A stretch of 64,000 nt of DNA from assembly GCA_032250905.1 (NCBI GenBank), contig JAVVEQ010000010.1, positions 15,633 to 79,632 of the forward strand, given 5' to 3'. Each line of letters starts with the position of its first letter. The first letter of the stretch is position 1. This document shows, in pieces, positions 21,040-30,386 of the stretch. The position numbers were made by a program, and so were the translations under genes. The notes beneath the pieces are model-generated. The model searched no databases. It had not been told where the DNA came from and worked only from the letters and a program-made list of their open reading frames with translations. The DNA is from Desulfotignum sp032250905 (GTDB lineage: Bacteria; Desulfobacterota; Desulfobacteria; Desulfobacterales; Desulfobacteraceae).

Positions 21040-21678
21040 TTGTCGGAGGATCAGTTGAAGATCCTTTCCGGTATTGCCGTCCGCCTGACATTCAACCGCA
21101 CAGAAATCATTTTCCAGGATGGGGACAAGGGCGATGGGATCTATATTGTCGAAACAGGAAAAATAAAAGTCTATAAACTGTCCCTGGACGGCAAGGAACA
21201 GATTCTTCATATTTTCGGACCCGGCCACACGTTTGGAGAAGTGCCGGTTTTCCAGGGAAAAAGCTTTCCCGCCTCCGCCATGGCGCTGGAACCGTCGGAT
21301 ATCGTTTTTCTGCCCAGAGACCGGTTTGTGGAACTCATCACCACGACTCCGGCGCTGAGTATGAACATGCTGGCCGATCTTTCCAGGCGGCTTCGGGCCT
21401 TTACCATTCAGATCGAAGCGTTGAGCCTGAAGGAGGTGCCGGCCCGGCTGGCCGCCTATTTCCTTACCTTGTCAAAAGAACAGAAAAACGCTGCCCGGAT
21501 CCGCCTTCCCATCTCCAAGGCCCTGCTCTCAAACCTCATCGGTACCACACCGGAAACCATATCCAGAATGCTCAAAAAGATGGGGGATGCCGGATTGATA
21601 GAGGTACAGACCCGAACCATCGAAATACTCGACAGAGAAAGTCTGATCGAACTGTCTGAATCCGGCCGGTTGCAATAA
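21040..21678 (+). CDS. Crp/Fnr-family transcriptional regulator (cysteine-free)
   Basis: 212 residues from a TTG at 21040. A cyclic-nucleotide-binding-type beta barrel ('GIYIVETGKIKVYKLSLDG', 'GHTFGEV') is followed by a long dimer helix and a winged helix ('LLSNLIGTTPETISRMLKKM'). It contains no cysteine, so it cannot hold an FNR Fe-S cluster. The conserved N-terminus 'LKTIPLFSG' is encoded in frame upstream of this TTG, but no ATG, GTG or TTG precedes it before the stop at 20977. A site CAGGAG at 20988-20993 precedes ATA (20998), ATC (21004) and ATT (21010), so an unusual start is likely. Confidence 0.9.
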   Translation: MSEDQLKILSGIAVRLTFNRTEIIFQDGDKGDGIYIVETGKIKVYKLSLDGKEQILHIFGPGHTFGEVPVFQGKSFPASAMALEPSDIVFLPRDRFVELITTTPALSMNMLADLSRRLRAFTIQIEALSLKEVPARLAAYFLTLSKEQKNAARIRLPISKALLSNLIGTTPETISRMLKKMGDAGLIEVQTRTIEILDRESLIELSESGRLQ

Positions 21679-21879
21679 CCTGACAAACCGGGAGACAGAC
21701 TGCTTTTTATACTGGACTAAAATTTATTGTCGTGGCATAACTAACCCATACGGTTTTAAATTCGGAGCACGGGTCACTTTGAATTTCAAACATCATCATG
21801 AAAATTCACTCTTATTGGGACAGAAAACGTCCTTAAAATCATTGTCACATGCCCAACCATCTTGCCAAGGAGGAAAAAA

Positions 21880-23607
21880 ATGGGAAAACTGCTGAGAATC
21901 AACACAAAAGAAAAAAAGTTCACCTTTGAAGAAACCCCTGAAACGTATGCCGGTCTGGGCGGAAGAGCCTTGACATCCAAAATGATTCTGGATGAGGTTC
22001 CGGCCACCTGCCATCCTTTGGGAAAAAACAACAAACTCATCTTTGCTCCCGGTGTCCTGTCAGGCTCCCCGGCCGCAGATTCGGGCCGACTTTCCGCCGG
22101 TGCCAAATCTCCTTTGACCGGCGGGATCAAGGAAAGCAACGCCGGCGGCCTGGTATCCCAGAAACTGGCAAAACTGGGGATCACCGCCCTGATTCTGGAA
22201 GACAAACCCGAAGGCAACGATTACAGCCTGATCAAAATTGATAAAGACGGTGTGTCGATTCTGCCGGCAGTCGATCTGGTCAAAAAAGGCAACTATGCCG
22301 TCATGGAAGCGTTGTGGGACAAGTACGGCAAGAATGTCGGCGTACTCAGTATCGGCCAGGCCGGTGAACAATGCCTGAAAGGCGCATCCATCAACCAGAC
22401 GGACATGAACGGCCGTCCCGGACGGGCCCATGGCAGAGGTGGGCTGGGCGCAGTCATGGGATCCAAAAAAATAAAGGCCATTGTCGTGGATGACTCCGGC
22501 GCACCACGGGTGGAAATCAAAGATCCCGAAGCGTTCAAGGCAGCCAACAAACGCTGGGTGAAGATGCTCCGGAACCATCCGGTCACAGGCGAAGGCCTGC
22601 CGGCGCTGGGCACGGCCGTGCTGGTGAATGTCATCAACGAGGCCGGAACCCTGCCCACCAAAAACTTCCGCTCCGGCCGGTTTGACCATGCCCAGGCCAT
22701 TTCCGGAGAAGCCATGGCGGAAACCATTGAAAAACGCAACGGCATCACCACCGAAGGATGTCATCCCGGATGTGTAATCAAATGCTCCAATGTCTATCAT
22801 GGCAAAGACGGCAATTACCTGACCTGCGGGTTCGAGTATGAAACCATCTGGGCATTCGGTGCCCATACCACCATATCGGATATGGACCATATCGCCACCC
22901 TGGACCGGCTGTGTGATGACTTCGGACTGGACACCATTGAAACCGGGGTAACCATCGGGATTGCCATGGAAGGCGGCATGATCCCATGGGGGGACGGCCA
23001 GGCGGCCATCGACCTTCTCTCCAAAGTGGGGGAATACGCCCCCGAAGGAAAAATCATCGGAAACGGGGCCCTGTTCACCGGAGACGCTTTAGGCGTGGAC
23101 CGGGTGCCGGTTGTGAAAAGGCAGGCGTTGCCGGCCTATGATCCCAGAACCTGCAAAGGGGTGGGGGTCACCTATGCCACCACGCCCATGGGCGCGGACC
23201 ATACCGCCGGATACGGGGTGACCGCCAATATCCTGAGTGTCGGCGGCTCCATCGACCCCCACAAGAACGAAGGCAACATCGAACTGTCCCAGGGTCTGCA
23301 GATCGCCACCGCAGCCATAGATGCGGCCGGCCTGTGTCTGTTCGTGGCCTTTGCGGTCCTGGACAATGAAGACGGGCTGCCCACCATCGCCCAGATGCTC
23401 AATGCCCGGTACGGCCTGAACCTGACCCCGGACGACATTCTGGAACTGGGAAAATCCATTCTCAGGAATGAAAAGGAATTCAACAAAAAAGCCGGGTTCA
23501 CTGAAATCGATGATCAGCTGCCGGAAATGTTCTCCGAACCGGTTCCACCGCACAATATCCCATGGAACTTCACGATTGAGGATCTCCAGAAAACCCTGAA
23601 TTTTTAA
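21880..23607 (+). CDS. Aldehyde:ferredoxin oxidoreductase family protein
   Basis: A 575-residue tungsto- or molybdopterin enzyme of the AOR family, which links aldehyde or related carbonyl oxidation to ferredoxin. I start it at the ATG at 21880 because AGGAGG lies eight bases upstream; the longer TTG frame would place that site inside the gene. An N-terminal pterin-binding domain ('GLGGRALTSKMI') precedes the cluster cysteines in 'GCHPGCVIKCS', spaced CxxxCxxxC rather than the commoner CxxCxxxC, with the fourth Cys likely in 'AGLCLFVAF' near residue 488. It is isolated by a strong terminator. The true substrate is unknown. Confidence 0.9.
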   Translation: MGKLLRINTKEKKFTFEETPETYAGLGGRALTSKMILDEVPATCHPLGKNNKLIFAPGVLSGSPAADSGRLSAGAKSPLTGGIKESNAGGLVSQKLAKLGITALILEDKPEGNDYSLIKIDKDGVSILPAVDLVKKGNYAVMEALWDKYGKNVGVLSIGQAGEQCLKGASINQTDMNGRPGRAHGRGGLGAVMGSKKIKAIVVDDSGAPRVEIKDPEAFKAANKRWVKMLRNHPVTGEGLPALGTAVLVNVINEAGTLPTKNFRSGRFDHAQAISGEAMAETIEKRNGITTEGCHPGCVIKCSNVYHGKDGNYLTCGFEYETIWAFGAHTTISDMDHIATLDRLCDDFGLDTIETGVTIGIAMEGGMIPWGDGQAAIDLLSKVGEYAPEGKIIGNGALFTGDALGVDRVPVVKRQALPAYDPRTCKGVGVTYATTPMGADHTAGYGVTANILSVGGSIDPHKNEGNIELSQGLQIATAAIDAAGLCLFVAFAVLDNEDGLPTIAQMLNARYGLNLTPDDILELGKSILRNEKEFNKKAGFTEIDDQLPEMFSEPVPPHNIPWNFTIEDLQKTLNF

Positions 23608-23635
23608 CTTTCTGTTTTTGAATTCTTGACTCCTG

Positions 23636-23671
23636 CATCAGGGCGGAAAAAAGTTTTTTTCCGCCCTGATG
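23636..23671 (+). terminator. Strong terminator after the AOR gene
   Basis: CATCAGGGCGGAAAAA and TTTTTCCGCCCTGATG form a perfect 16-base stem around a very short loop. It sits 28 bases after the stop codon and isolates the AOR gene from hisD. Confidence 0.9.
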
Positions 23672-23769
23672 TGATTTTCTGGATTTATCCCGCCTGTTCT
23701 GATATATCTTTCATTCAACTTTGAAAATAAGCTGCTTTTTAAACCACTTAACAAAATTGAACCGTATTT

Positions 23770-25068
23770 ATGATGAAACTGTTTGAATATCCATCCACCG
23801 AAGCCCGGGCGCGTGTCAAAAGTATCATCGATAGGGGTTTGGGCTTTTCCCGGGCGGATTACGACAACGTACTGGGATTTGTCGATGATGTCAGAACCCG
23901 GGGGGATGAGGCCCTGATCGACTATACCAACCGGTTTGATTCCAAGGCTGTCGGACCGGACACCCTCAAGGTGACAGATGCGGAATTTGAACACGCCCTG
24001 GCATCCGTGGATTCCCGATTCCTGGACACACTGGAACGGGCCATTGAACAACTCACCCGGTTCCATGCGAAACAGAAACAGAACGCCTGGATCGACACCC
24101 CGAGAAACGGGGTCATGGTGGGACAGCTGGTTCGGCCGGTAGGGGCTGCCGGCATCTATGTCCCCGGCGCCAAAGGCGGAAAAACGCCGCTGGTGTCCTC
24201 CGTGCTCATGGGAGGAATCCCCGCAAAAGTGGCGGGTGTTTCAACCATCGCTGTGATGACCCCGCCCATGGAAACCGGCGAAGTCAATCCGCATATTCTG
24301 GCAGCGGCTGCAAAAATGGGCATTACCTCCGTGTTCAAGGCAGGCAGTGCCTGGGCCATCGCAGCCCTTGCATATGGCACCCGGCAGGTGCCCAAAGTGG
24401 ATGTTATTGTGGGACCGGGCAACATCTATGTCACCCTGGCCAAAAAAATTGTGGCCGGCACGGTGGGGATTGACATGATCGCCGGGCCCAGCGAAATCCT
24501 CATCATAGCGGATCATACGGCAGACCCGGACTTCGTGGCCGCCGACCTGCTGTCCCAGGCGGAACATGATGCCATGGCATCCGCCATTCTGGTGACCGAT
24601 TCCAGAACACTTGCCCGGCAGACCGTCGACACCCTGGAACGGCAGCTCAAAGCCCTGACCCGGCAGGACACGGCCCGGCAGTCCATTGACAATTTCGGGG
24701 CCATCATGGTGGTCCCGGACATAAAAACCGGCATTGATCTGTCCAACCAGCTGGCCCCGGAGCATCTGGAACTGATGGTATCCAGCCCCTTTGACTATCT
24801 TGACCGGATTCAGAATGCCGGGGCCCTTTTTCTGGGACATTACACCCCGGAACCCATGGGGGATTATATTGCCGGTCCCAACCATGTCCTGCCCACAGCC
24901 GGCACGGCCCGGTTCTCCTCTGCGCTGAGCGTGGACCATTTCATCAAAAAAACCAGCCTGATTCATTATTCAAAAACCGCTTTTGAAAACGAGGCAGACG
25001 ATGTGATCCGTCTGGCGGAGATCGAAGGGTTGACCGCCCATGCCAATTCCGTGAAAATCAGAAAATAA
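23770..25068 (+). CDS. hisD: Histidinol dehydrogenase
   Basis: Catalyses the last two steps of histidine synthesis, histidinol to histidine with two NAD+. The 432 residues are typical. The conserved 'IAGPSEILI', 'AQAEHD'-type segment ('LLSQAEHDAMASA') and 'APEHLELM' with the zinc-ligand region are all present. It stands apart from other his genes, between the AOR terminator and hisS. A TTG-like promoter for hisS overlaps its stop, so hisS is transcribed at least partly on its own. Confidence 0.97.
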   Translation: MMKLFEYPSTEARARVKSIIDRGLGFSRADYDNVLGFVDDVRTRGDEALIDYTNRFDSKAVGPDTLKVTDAEFEHALASVDSRFLDTLERAIEQLTRFHAKQKQNAWIDTPRNGVMVGQLVRPVGAAGIYVPGAKGGKTPLVSSVLMGGIPAKVAGVSTIAVMTPPMETGEVNPHILAAAAKMGITSVFKAGSAWAIAALAYGTRQVPKVDVIVGPGNIYVTLAKKIVAGTVGIDMIAGPSEILIIADHTADPDFVAADLLSQAEHDAMASAILVTDSRTLARQTVDTLERQLKALTRQDTARQSIDNFGAIMVVPDIKTGIDLSNQLAPEHLELMVSSPFDYLDRIQNAGALFLGHYTPEPMGDYIAGPNHVLPTAGTARFSSALSVDHFIKKTSLIHYSKTAFENEADDVIRLAEIEGLTAHANSVKIRK

Positions 25069-25098
25069 TTGACTGCCCGGCTGTTTTTAAACTATATT
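25069..25098 (+). promoter_or_regulatory. Promoter for hisS-aspS
   Basis: TTGACT at 25069-25074 and TATATT at 25093-25098 with an 18-base spacer match a sigma70-type promoter, about 50 bases before the hisS ATG. Confidence 0.6.
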
Positions 25099-25150
25099 GG
25101 GCGGTTGTATAAAATTTTGACAAAAACCCATACCTGAAGACATAACCACC

Positions 25151-26410
25151 ATGCAGACCATTCGAGGGTTCAGAGACATACTGCCGGAACATATCCGGTT
25201 GTGGCAGAAAGTGGAAAACCAGGCGTTTGAGCTTTTCAACGCATTTGGATACCAGGAAATACGCATCCCGGTCCTGGAAAAAACCGAATTGTTCGCCCGG
25301 AGCATCGGAGAGGCCACAGATATTGTCGAAAAAGAGATGTACACCTTTGACGATCGGAACCGTGACAAACTGACCTTGCGGCCGGAAGCCACCGCCTCTA
25401 TCTGCCGGGCCTATATTCAGCACAAACTGTATGCCACCGAACCGGTCAGAAAATTTTATATGACCGGCCCCATGTTCCGGCGGGAAAGACCCCAGAAAGG
25501 ACGCTACCGCCAGTTTTATCAGATCGATGCTGAAGTGTTCGGTATCGATGCCCCATATGTGGACTGTGAACTGATTTTTTTACTGCACGAATTGTTCAAA
25601 CGATTGGGTCTCACCGGTCTGACCGCCCATATCAACAGCCTGGGATGCCCGGACTGCCGCCCCCGGTTCACCCGGGCCCTGCTGGATTTTCTGGAAGTCC
25701 GCAAACAGGACCTGTGTGATATCTGCAACCGGCGAATGGACCGGAACCCGCTGCGGGTCCTGGACTGCAAGACACAGACCTGCCAGGCGGCTTTAGCCGG
25801 TGCACCGGCCACCGTCGATCATTTGTGTCCAGCGTGTGAGAGCCATTTCAATACCGTAAAAACCACCCTGGAAAAACAATCGGTGGATTTTTCGGTTGAT
25901 AAATCCCTCGTACGGGGTCTGGACTATTACACCCGAACCGCCTGGGAAATTCAGACCACCAGCCTGGGCGCCCAGAGCGCTGTGGCCGGCGGGGGGCGAT
26001 ATGACGGCCTGGTTAAAGAACTGGGCGGTCCCGACACCCCTGCCATCGGATTTGCCATCGGGTTCGACCGGCTGGTGGAGATCATGGAACAGCTGACCCC
26101 TTTGCCACCGGAGCCCGGACCGGATCTGTTCATCGTGGCGTTGGGAGAGTCAGCCATGGAAATGGCGTATCACCTGTCCTGCAACCTGAACCAGGCCGGC
26201 ATCAGAACCGATACAGACTTTCGGGGAAAAAGCCTGAAAGCACTGATGAAACGGGCGGACAAACTCAATGCCCGGTATGTGCTCATAGCCGGACAATCGG
26301 AGATGGAAGACAATGCCCTGATTCTTCGAAACATGACAACAAAAGAACAGATCTCCATATCCTTGGATCAGCTGTTACCTGAAATTGAAACCCTGTTGAA
26401 AAACAAATAA
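25151..26410 (+). CDS. hisS: Histidine--tRNA ligase
   Basis: A 419-residue class II synthetase charging tRNA-His. Motif 2 'FRRERPQKGRYRQFYQ', the histidine-A motif 'LVRGLDYYTRTAWE' and motif 3 'IGFAIGFDRL' are all present, followed by an anticodon-binding domain from about residue 325. A CxxC-rich insertion between about 175 and 235 ('CPDCRP', 'CDICNRR', 'CPACE') looks like a small zinc-binding element, as found in some bacterial HisRS. It is followed after 26 bases by aspS. Confidence 0.97.
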   Translation: MQTIRGFRDILPEHIRLWQKVENQAFELFNAFGYQEIRIPVLEKTELFARSIGEATDIVEKEMYTFDDRNRDKLTLRPEATASICRAYIQHKLYATEPVRKFYMTGPMFRRERPQKGRYRQFYQIDAEVFGIDAPYVDCELIFLLHELFKRLGLTGLTAHINSLGCPDCRPRFTRALLDFLEVRKQDLCDICNRRMDRNPLRVLDCKTQTCQAALAGAPATVDHLCPACESHFNTVKTTLEKQSVDFSVDKSLVRGLDYYTRTAWEIQTTSLGAQSAVAGGGRYDGLVKELGGPDTPAIGFAIGFDRLVEIMEQLTPLPPEPGPDLFIVALGESAMEMAYHLSCNLNQAGIRTDTDFRGKSLKALMKRADKLNARYVLIAGQSEMEDNALILRNMTTKEQISISLDQLLPEIETLLKNK

Positions 26411-26436
26411 CCCATTTTTTATAAAGGACAGACCCG

Positions 26437-28224
26437 GTGAGTGACTTACTAGGCAATATGAAACGAACCCATTTTTGTGCAGATCTTCGGGAAACAGACA
26501 TTGACAAGACCGTGGTGCTGATGGGATGGGTCCAGCACCGCCGGGATCATGGCGGGGTCATTTTTGTAGACCTGCGGGACCGGGAAGGCATCACTCAAGT
26601 GGTTTTCAACCCTTTGATTTCACCCGTGGTTCATGAAAAAGCACAGGAAATTCGAAACGAATTCGTCCTGGGAATTAAAGGAAAAGTGGCGGCCCGGCCC
26701 GCAGACATGCGCAATTCCAGGATGGTCACAGGCGCCATAGAAATCCTGGTTGAAGAACTCAGAATATTTTCCAGGGCCAGGACCCCGATTTTCCATATTG
26801 AAGACCGGGTGGAAGCCTCTGAAAACATCCGGCTGCAATACCGGTATCTGGACCTGCGGCGGCCCCAGCTGAAACGCAATATACTGGCCAGACACAAGGC
26901 CACCATGGCCATTCGAAACTATCTGGATCAGAACGGGTTCATCGATATTGAAACCCCTTTTCTGACAAAATCAACACCGGAAGGCGCCAGGGATTATCTG
27001 GTTCCCTCCCGGGTCAACCCGGGCCAGTTCTATGCCCTGCCCCAATCTCCCCAGCTGTTCAAACAGCTGCTCATGATCAGCGGTTTTGACCGGTATTATC
27101 AGATTGTCAAATGTTTCAGAGATGAAGACCTGCGGGCGGATCGTCAGCCCGAATTCACCCAGATCGACATGGAACTGTCTTTTGTCAATGAAGAACAGAT
27201 CATGGAAACTGCCGAAGGGCTGATCAAAGTCATTTTCAAAAACGTGCTGACCATGGATCTCAAGACCCCTTTCCCCAGACTGACCTATACCGAAGCCATG
27301 GATCGTTTCGGCCTGGACCGCCCGGATCTGCGGTTTGATCTGGAACTGGTGAATGTCTCTGATATCGTTGAACATACCGGTTTCAAACTGTTTTCCAACG
27401 TTATAAAAAGCAACGGGCTGGTTAAAGCCATCAATGCCAAAGGCTGTGCATCATTTACCCGTAAACAGATAGACGAACTTACGGAATTTGCCGCTGTCTA
27501 CCGGGCAAAAGGGCTGGCCTGGATCAAAATCAAAGAGGACCAGTGGCAGTCACCCATTGCCAAGTTTTTCACGGATGATGAAAAAAAGGCCCTGACGGAC
27601 CGCCTGAATCTGGAACCGGGAGACATTGTTTTTTTTGTGGCGGACCAGCCTGCCATTGCCAACGAAGCCCTGGGCCAGCTGAGAAATGAACTGGCCCGGC
27701 GGTTAAGCTTGATTCCTGAAGGCCTATTTTCATTCACCTGGGTAACCGATTTCCCTTTGATGGAATACGACGAAACAGAAAAACGCTACCAGGCCCTGCA
27801 CCACCCGTTTACCGCTCCCAATGAAAAAGACATTCCCAAACTCGACACAGCGCCCCTTGATGTCAGCTCCAGGGCCTACGATCTGGTACTCAACGGGGTG
27901 GAAATCGGCGGCGGCAGTATTCGTATCCATGATACCGCGCTTCAGGAAAAAGTGTTGGCCTGTCTGGGCATCTCTGAGGACCAGGCCCGGGAAAAATTCG
28001 GGTTTCTTCTGGAGGCCCTGGATTCCGGGGCGCCTCCCCACGGTGGCATCGCCTTTGGTCTGGACCGCCTGATCATGCTGCTGTGCCGGGAAGATTCCAT
28101 CCGCAATGTCATTGCGTTTCCCAAAACCCAGAAAGCCACCTGTCCGCTGACGGACGCACCTTCGTTCGCATCCTCGGCCCAGTTACTGGAACTGGGCATC
28201 CGGACAGCCAAAATCGGGGAATGA
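26437..28224 (+). CDS. aspS: Aspartate--tRNA ligase
   Basis: A 595-residue bacterial-type AspRS. An N-terminal OB-fold anticodon domain ('MGWVQHRRDHGGVIFVDLRD') precedes the class II core with motif 2 'FRDEDLRADRQPEFTQID', and a GAD insertion domain lies between about 290 and 410. Motif 3 is 'GIAFGLDRL'. I take GTG at 26437, preceded by AAAGGA; the next ATG is seven codons in. Whether it is discriminating or also charges tRNA-Asn cannot be decided here. It shares a transcript with hisS. Confidence 0.97.
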   Translation: MSDLLGNMKRTHFCADLRETDIDKTVVLMGWVQHRRDHGGVIFVDLRDREGITQVVFNPLISPVVHEKAQEIRNEFVLGIKGKVAARPADMRNSRMVTGAIEILVEELRIFSRARTPIFHIEDRVEASENIRLQYRYLDLRRPQLKRNILARHKATMAIRNYLDQNGFIDIETPFLTKSTPEGARDYLVPSRVNPGQFYALPQSPQLFKQLLMISGFDRYYQIVKCFRDEDLRADRQPEFTQIDMELSFVNEEQIMETAEGLIKVIFKNVLTMDLKTPFPRLTYTEAMDRFGLDRPDLRFDLELVNVSDIVEHTGFKLFSNVIKSNGLVKAINAKGCASFTRKQIDELTEFAAVYRAKGLAWIKIKEDQWQSPIAKFFTDDEKKALTDRLNLEPGDIVFFVADQPAIANEALGQLRNELARRLSLIPEGLFSFTWVTDFPLMEYDETEKRYQALHHPFTAPNEKDIPKLDTAPLDVSSRAYDLVLNGVEIGGGSIRIHDTALQEKVLACLGISEDQAREKFGFLLEALDSGAPPHGGIAFGLDRLIMLLCREDSIRNVIAFPKTQKATCPLTDAPSFASSAQLLELGIRTAKIGE

Positions 28225-28249
28225 CCTTAAAATTTCTATCTAAACATGA

Positions 28250-28283
28250 ATGCCCGTCGGGGAAAACCCTTCCCGACGGGCAT
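28250..28283. terminator. Bidirectional hairpin between aspS and minE
   Basis: ATGCCCGTCGGG and CCCGACGGGCAT form a perfect 12-base stem around a 10-base loop, between two convergent genes. Neither side has a long T run directly after the stem, so it may be a weak terminator or an mRNA-stabilising 3' hairpin for both transcripts. Confidence 0.65.
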
Positions 28284-28306
28284 ATGAAACCAAAAACCGG
28301 GTTGTG

Positions 28307-28573
28307 TTAAACCCGTTTTCGTTTGACTTGAAGAATGGGGGTATTGAAAACCAGGGCCGACACATTGTCATCCCGTTTGACTTTCAATTCCAAAGCGTCT
28401 TTGTCAATCTCGAAATATTTTGAAATCACATCCACAATATCCTGCTGAAGGTCGGTCAAAGTGGTGTCGTTGACCTCGAGTTTGTCATATATCAAAGAGA
28501 ATTGTAGACGCTTTTTGGCGGCATCCTTGCTGTTCTTTTTACCGATGAACCGTTTCAATAATCCGCTGAGCAT
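28307..28573 (-). CDS. minE: Cell division topological specificity factor MinE
   Basis: 88 residues from the ATG ending at 28573, eight bases after AAGGAGG; a longer frame lacks such a site. The amphipathic N-terminus 'MLSGLLKRFIGKK' fits the membrane-targeting segment, then 'AKKRLQFSLIYDK' matches the anti-MinCD helix region, and the C-terminal topological domain includes 'YFEIDKDALELKVKR'. It stimulates MinD ATPase and drives oscillation. It is the last gene of minC-minD-minE. Confidence 0.95.
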   Translation of the reverse strand: MLSGLLKRFIGKKNSKDAAKKRLQFSLIYDKLEVNDTTLTDLQQDIVDVISKYFEIDKDALELKVKRDDNVSALVFNTPILQVKRKRV

Positions 28574-28587
28574 GCAACGCCTCCTTC

Positions 28588-29382
28588 TTATTTTAACCCG
28601 AATGTCCGGCTTAATTTCTGCCACATACTGGTTTTGTAAACCGGCATTTCAATGGGCACATCTTCCCCGTTCAACCGCCTGGCAATCTGTCGAAACGCAG
28701 CCCCCGCTTTTGAGTCATTCTGCAGCACCAGGGGCGTTCCGGTATTGGAGGAGATCAACACTTTCTCGTCCATGGGAACCAGTCCCACCAGATCGATGGA
28801 CAGCACCTCCAGCACATCCTCATGGCTGAGCATTTCGCCGCGCATCACCCGGGCCGGCTCGAGGCGGTTGACGATCAGCTTGGGATTCAATGACCGGGCA
28901 TACAGCAGTCCAATGACCCGGTCCGCATCCCTGACAGCCGATACATCCGGGGTACAGATCACCAGGGCTTCATCCGCTGCAACAACTGAATTTTCAAAAC
29001 CCCGCTCGATGCCGGCCGGGGAGTCCATGATGATGTAATCGAACCGGGACCGCAACTGTTTGGCGACCCGTTCCACGCCGGCGGTGGTCAGTACATCCTT
29101 GTTGTCACTCTGGGATGCGGGAATCAGAAACAGATTTTCAATCCGCCTGTCACGAATGGCGGCCTGTTCCACTTTACAGCGCTCCTGGACCACATCCACG
29201 ATATTGAAAACAATCCGGTTTTCCAGGCCCATGACCACGTCCAGATTCCGCAACCCGATATCCATGTCCACAATGGCCACCCGGTTGCCTTCAATGGCAA
29301 GGGCAGCTCCGATGGACGACGTTGCCGTAGTTTTTCCCACCCCCCCTTTTCCAGATGTGATAACAATAATTTTTCCTTGCAA
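28588..29382 (-). CDS. minD: Septum site-determining ATPase MinD
   Basis: A 264-residue ParA-type ATPase that recruits MinC to the membrane. The deviant Walker A 'KGGVGKTT' lies at residues 13-20, and 'DMDIGLRNLD' and 'DSPAGIERG' follow. The C-terminal 'VYKTSMWQKLSRTFGLK' suits an amphipathic membrane-targeting helix. The start is TTG at 29382, seven bases after GAGG, and no ATG or GTG occurs in frame upstream. It lies between minC and minE with short gaps. Confidence 0.97.
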   Translation of the reverse strand: MQGKIIVITSGKGGVGKTTATSSIGAALAIEGNRVAIVDMDIGLRNLDVVMGLENRIVFNIVDVVQERCKVEQAAIRDRRIENLFLIPASQSDNKDVLTTAGVERVAKQLRSRFDYIIMDSPAGIERGFENSVVAADEALVICTPDVSAVRDADRVIGLLYARSLNPKLIVNRLEPARVMRGEMLSHEDVLEVLSIDLVGLVPMDEKVLISSNTGTPLVLQNDSKAGAAFRQIARRLNGEDVPIEMPVYKTSMWQKLSRTFGLK

Positions 29383-29412
29383 TTCAACACCTCAACTTTT
29401 TTAAAGTATGAA

Positions 29413-30102
29413 TCAAACGACTTCCGGCCAGGGCATTTTCCTGAACGGATTGGTCTTCATATAATCTTGTACCAGGATCGCACCATCCGTGATACTGGCA
29501 TACACCGGCACCGTCTGGCTCGTCTCTTCACTGCCTGTGGCAGTGAGGGTGGCGATTTTGACAAGCGTGGGGTCAAAGGCAAGGGCAAAGACGATGGCCG
29601 TATCGTTTTCGGGGTTCCCGGCATGCACTTTGCCGGCCAGTTTTCCCAGAACAATGATATCTCCACCGGCAATAATTTCAGCACCGCGATTCACATCTCC
29701 AAAAATCATCACATGTCTGGTGGTTTCGATCTTTTGACCGGACCGGACCATCCCCTTGAGTATCAGGGCGTTGCTGCGATGGTGGTTCCAGCCCCTGGAC
29801 AGATCCCTCTGCCGGATTCTCCGGGTGGGTGCTGAGGGTTTCTGAGGAGAAGTCGTCACCCGCCCTACATTGAATTTTTCAATCAGCCGGGATTTGATCA
29901 GGGAAAAAAATTCCTCATGGCCCTGGACATCCCCCATGTCAATGACGACACTGGCATTGACCGCCAGATGCCTTAGTTTTTCGAACAACTTATCAATTTC
30001 TGCAATCAGCAGCTCCTGAGGCCGGGAAATATCCAGAGTAACCCACAATCCCCCGCCGACGCCTTTGAGTTTGACAGGTGCCGCATTTTCAAAATGTATC
30101 AT
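29413..30102 (-). CDS. minC: Septum site-determining protein MinC
   Basis: 229 residues. The N-terminal domain (about 1-105) inhibits FtsZ assembly in relatives. The C-terminal beta-helix domain carries 'VRSGQKIETTRHVMIFGDVNRGAEI', 'GGDIIVLGKLAG' and 'GNPENDTAIVFAL', the MinD-binding repeats of the family. It is the first gene of minCDE and is divergent from the aroF promoter region. Confidence 0.95.
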   Translation of the reverse strand: MIHFENAAPVKLKGVGGGLWVTLDISRPQELLIAEIDKLFEKLRHLAVNASVVIDMGDVQGHEEFFSLIKSRLIEKFNVGRVTTSPQKPSAPTRRIRQRDLSRGWNHHRSNALILKGMVRSGQKIETTRHVMIFGDVNRGAEIIAGGDIIVLGKLAGKVHAGNPENDTAIVFALAFDPTLVKIATLTATGSEETSQTVPVYASITDGAILVQDYMKTNPFRKMPWPEVV

Positions 30103-30251
30103 GATATCGGTTCAGCAAATGCTCTTTTCTCCTGCGTAATAATTGCGCAGCAATATATGAGATCCATCAAATCCTGTCAAGCAATGAATCCCGGGTTAAA
30201 AATTACCACCCGCCGGGGCCGCCCTGTTTTAACGGACAGGGTATTTTGGGG

Positions 30252-30279
30252 TTGACACCGGGGAGACAACCCCTATAAT
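30252..30279 (+). promoter_or_regulatory. Consensus sigma70 promoter for aroF-aroB
   Basis: TTGACA (30252-30257) and TATAAT (30274-30279) with a 16-base spacer. The leader to the aroF ATG is about 100 bases and contains a 7-base hairpin AATTGTT/AACAATT (30291-30316). Confidence 0.85.
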
Positions 30280-30386
30280 ACGCCCTCAGGAATTGTTCTT
30301 ATGCATAGAAACAATTGCCGGGGTGGTCTTTTATATTGCCCTCACTTGTAAATGTTGATAAAACGCCTAAATTGGAGGTTACGATA

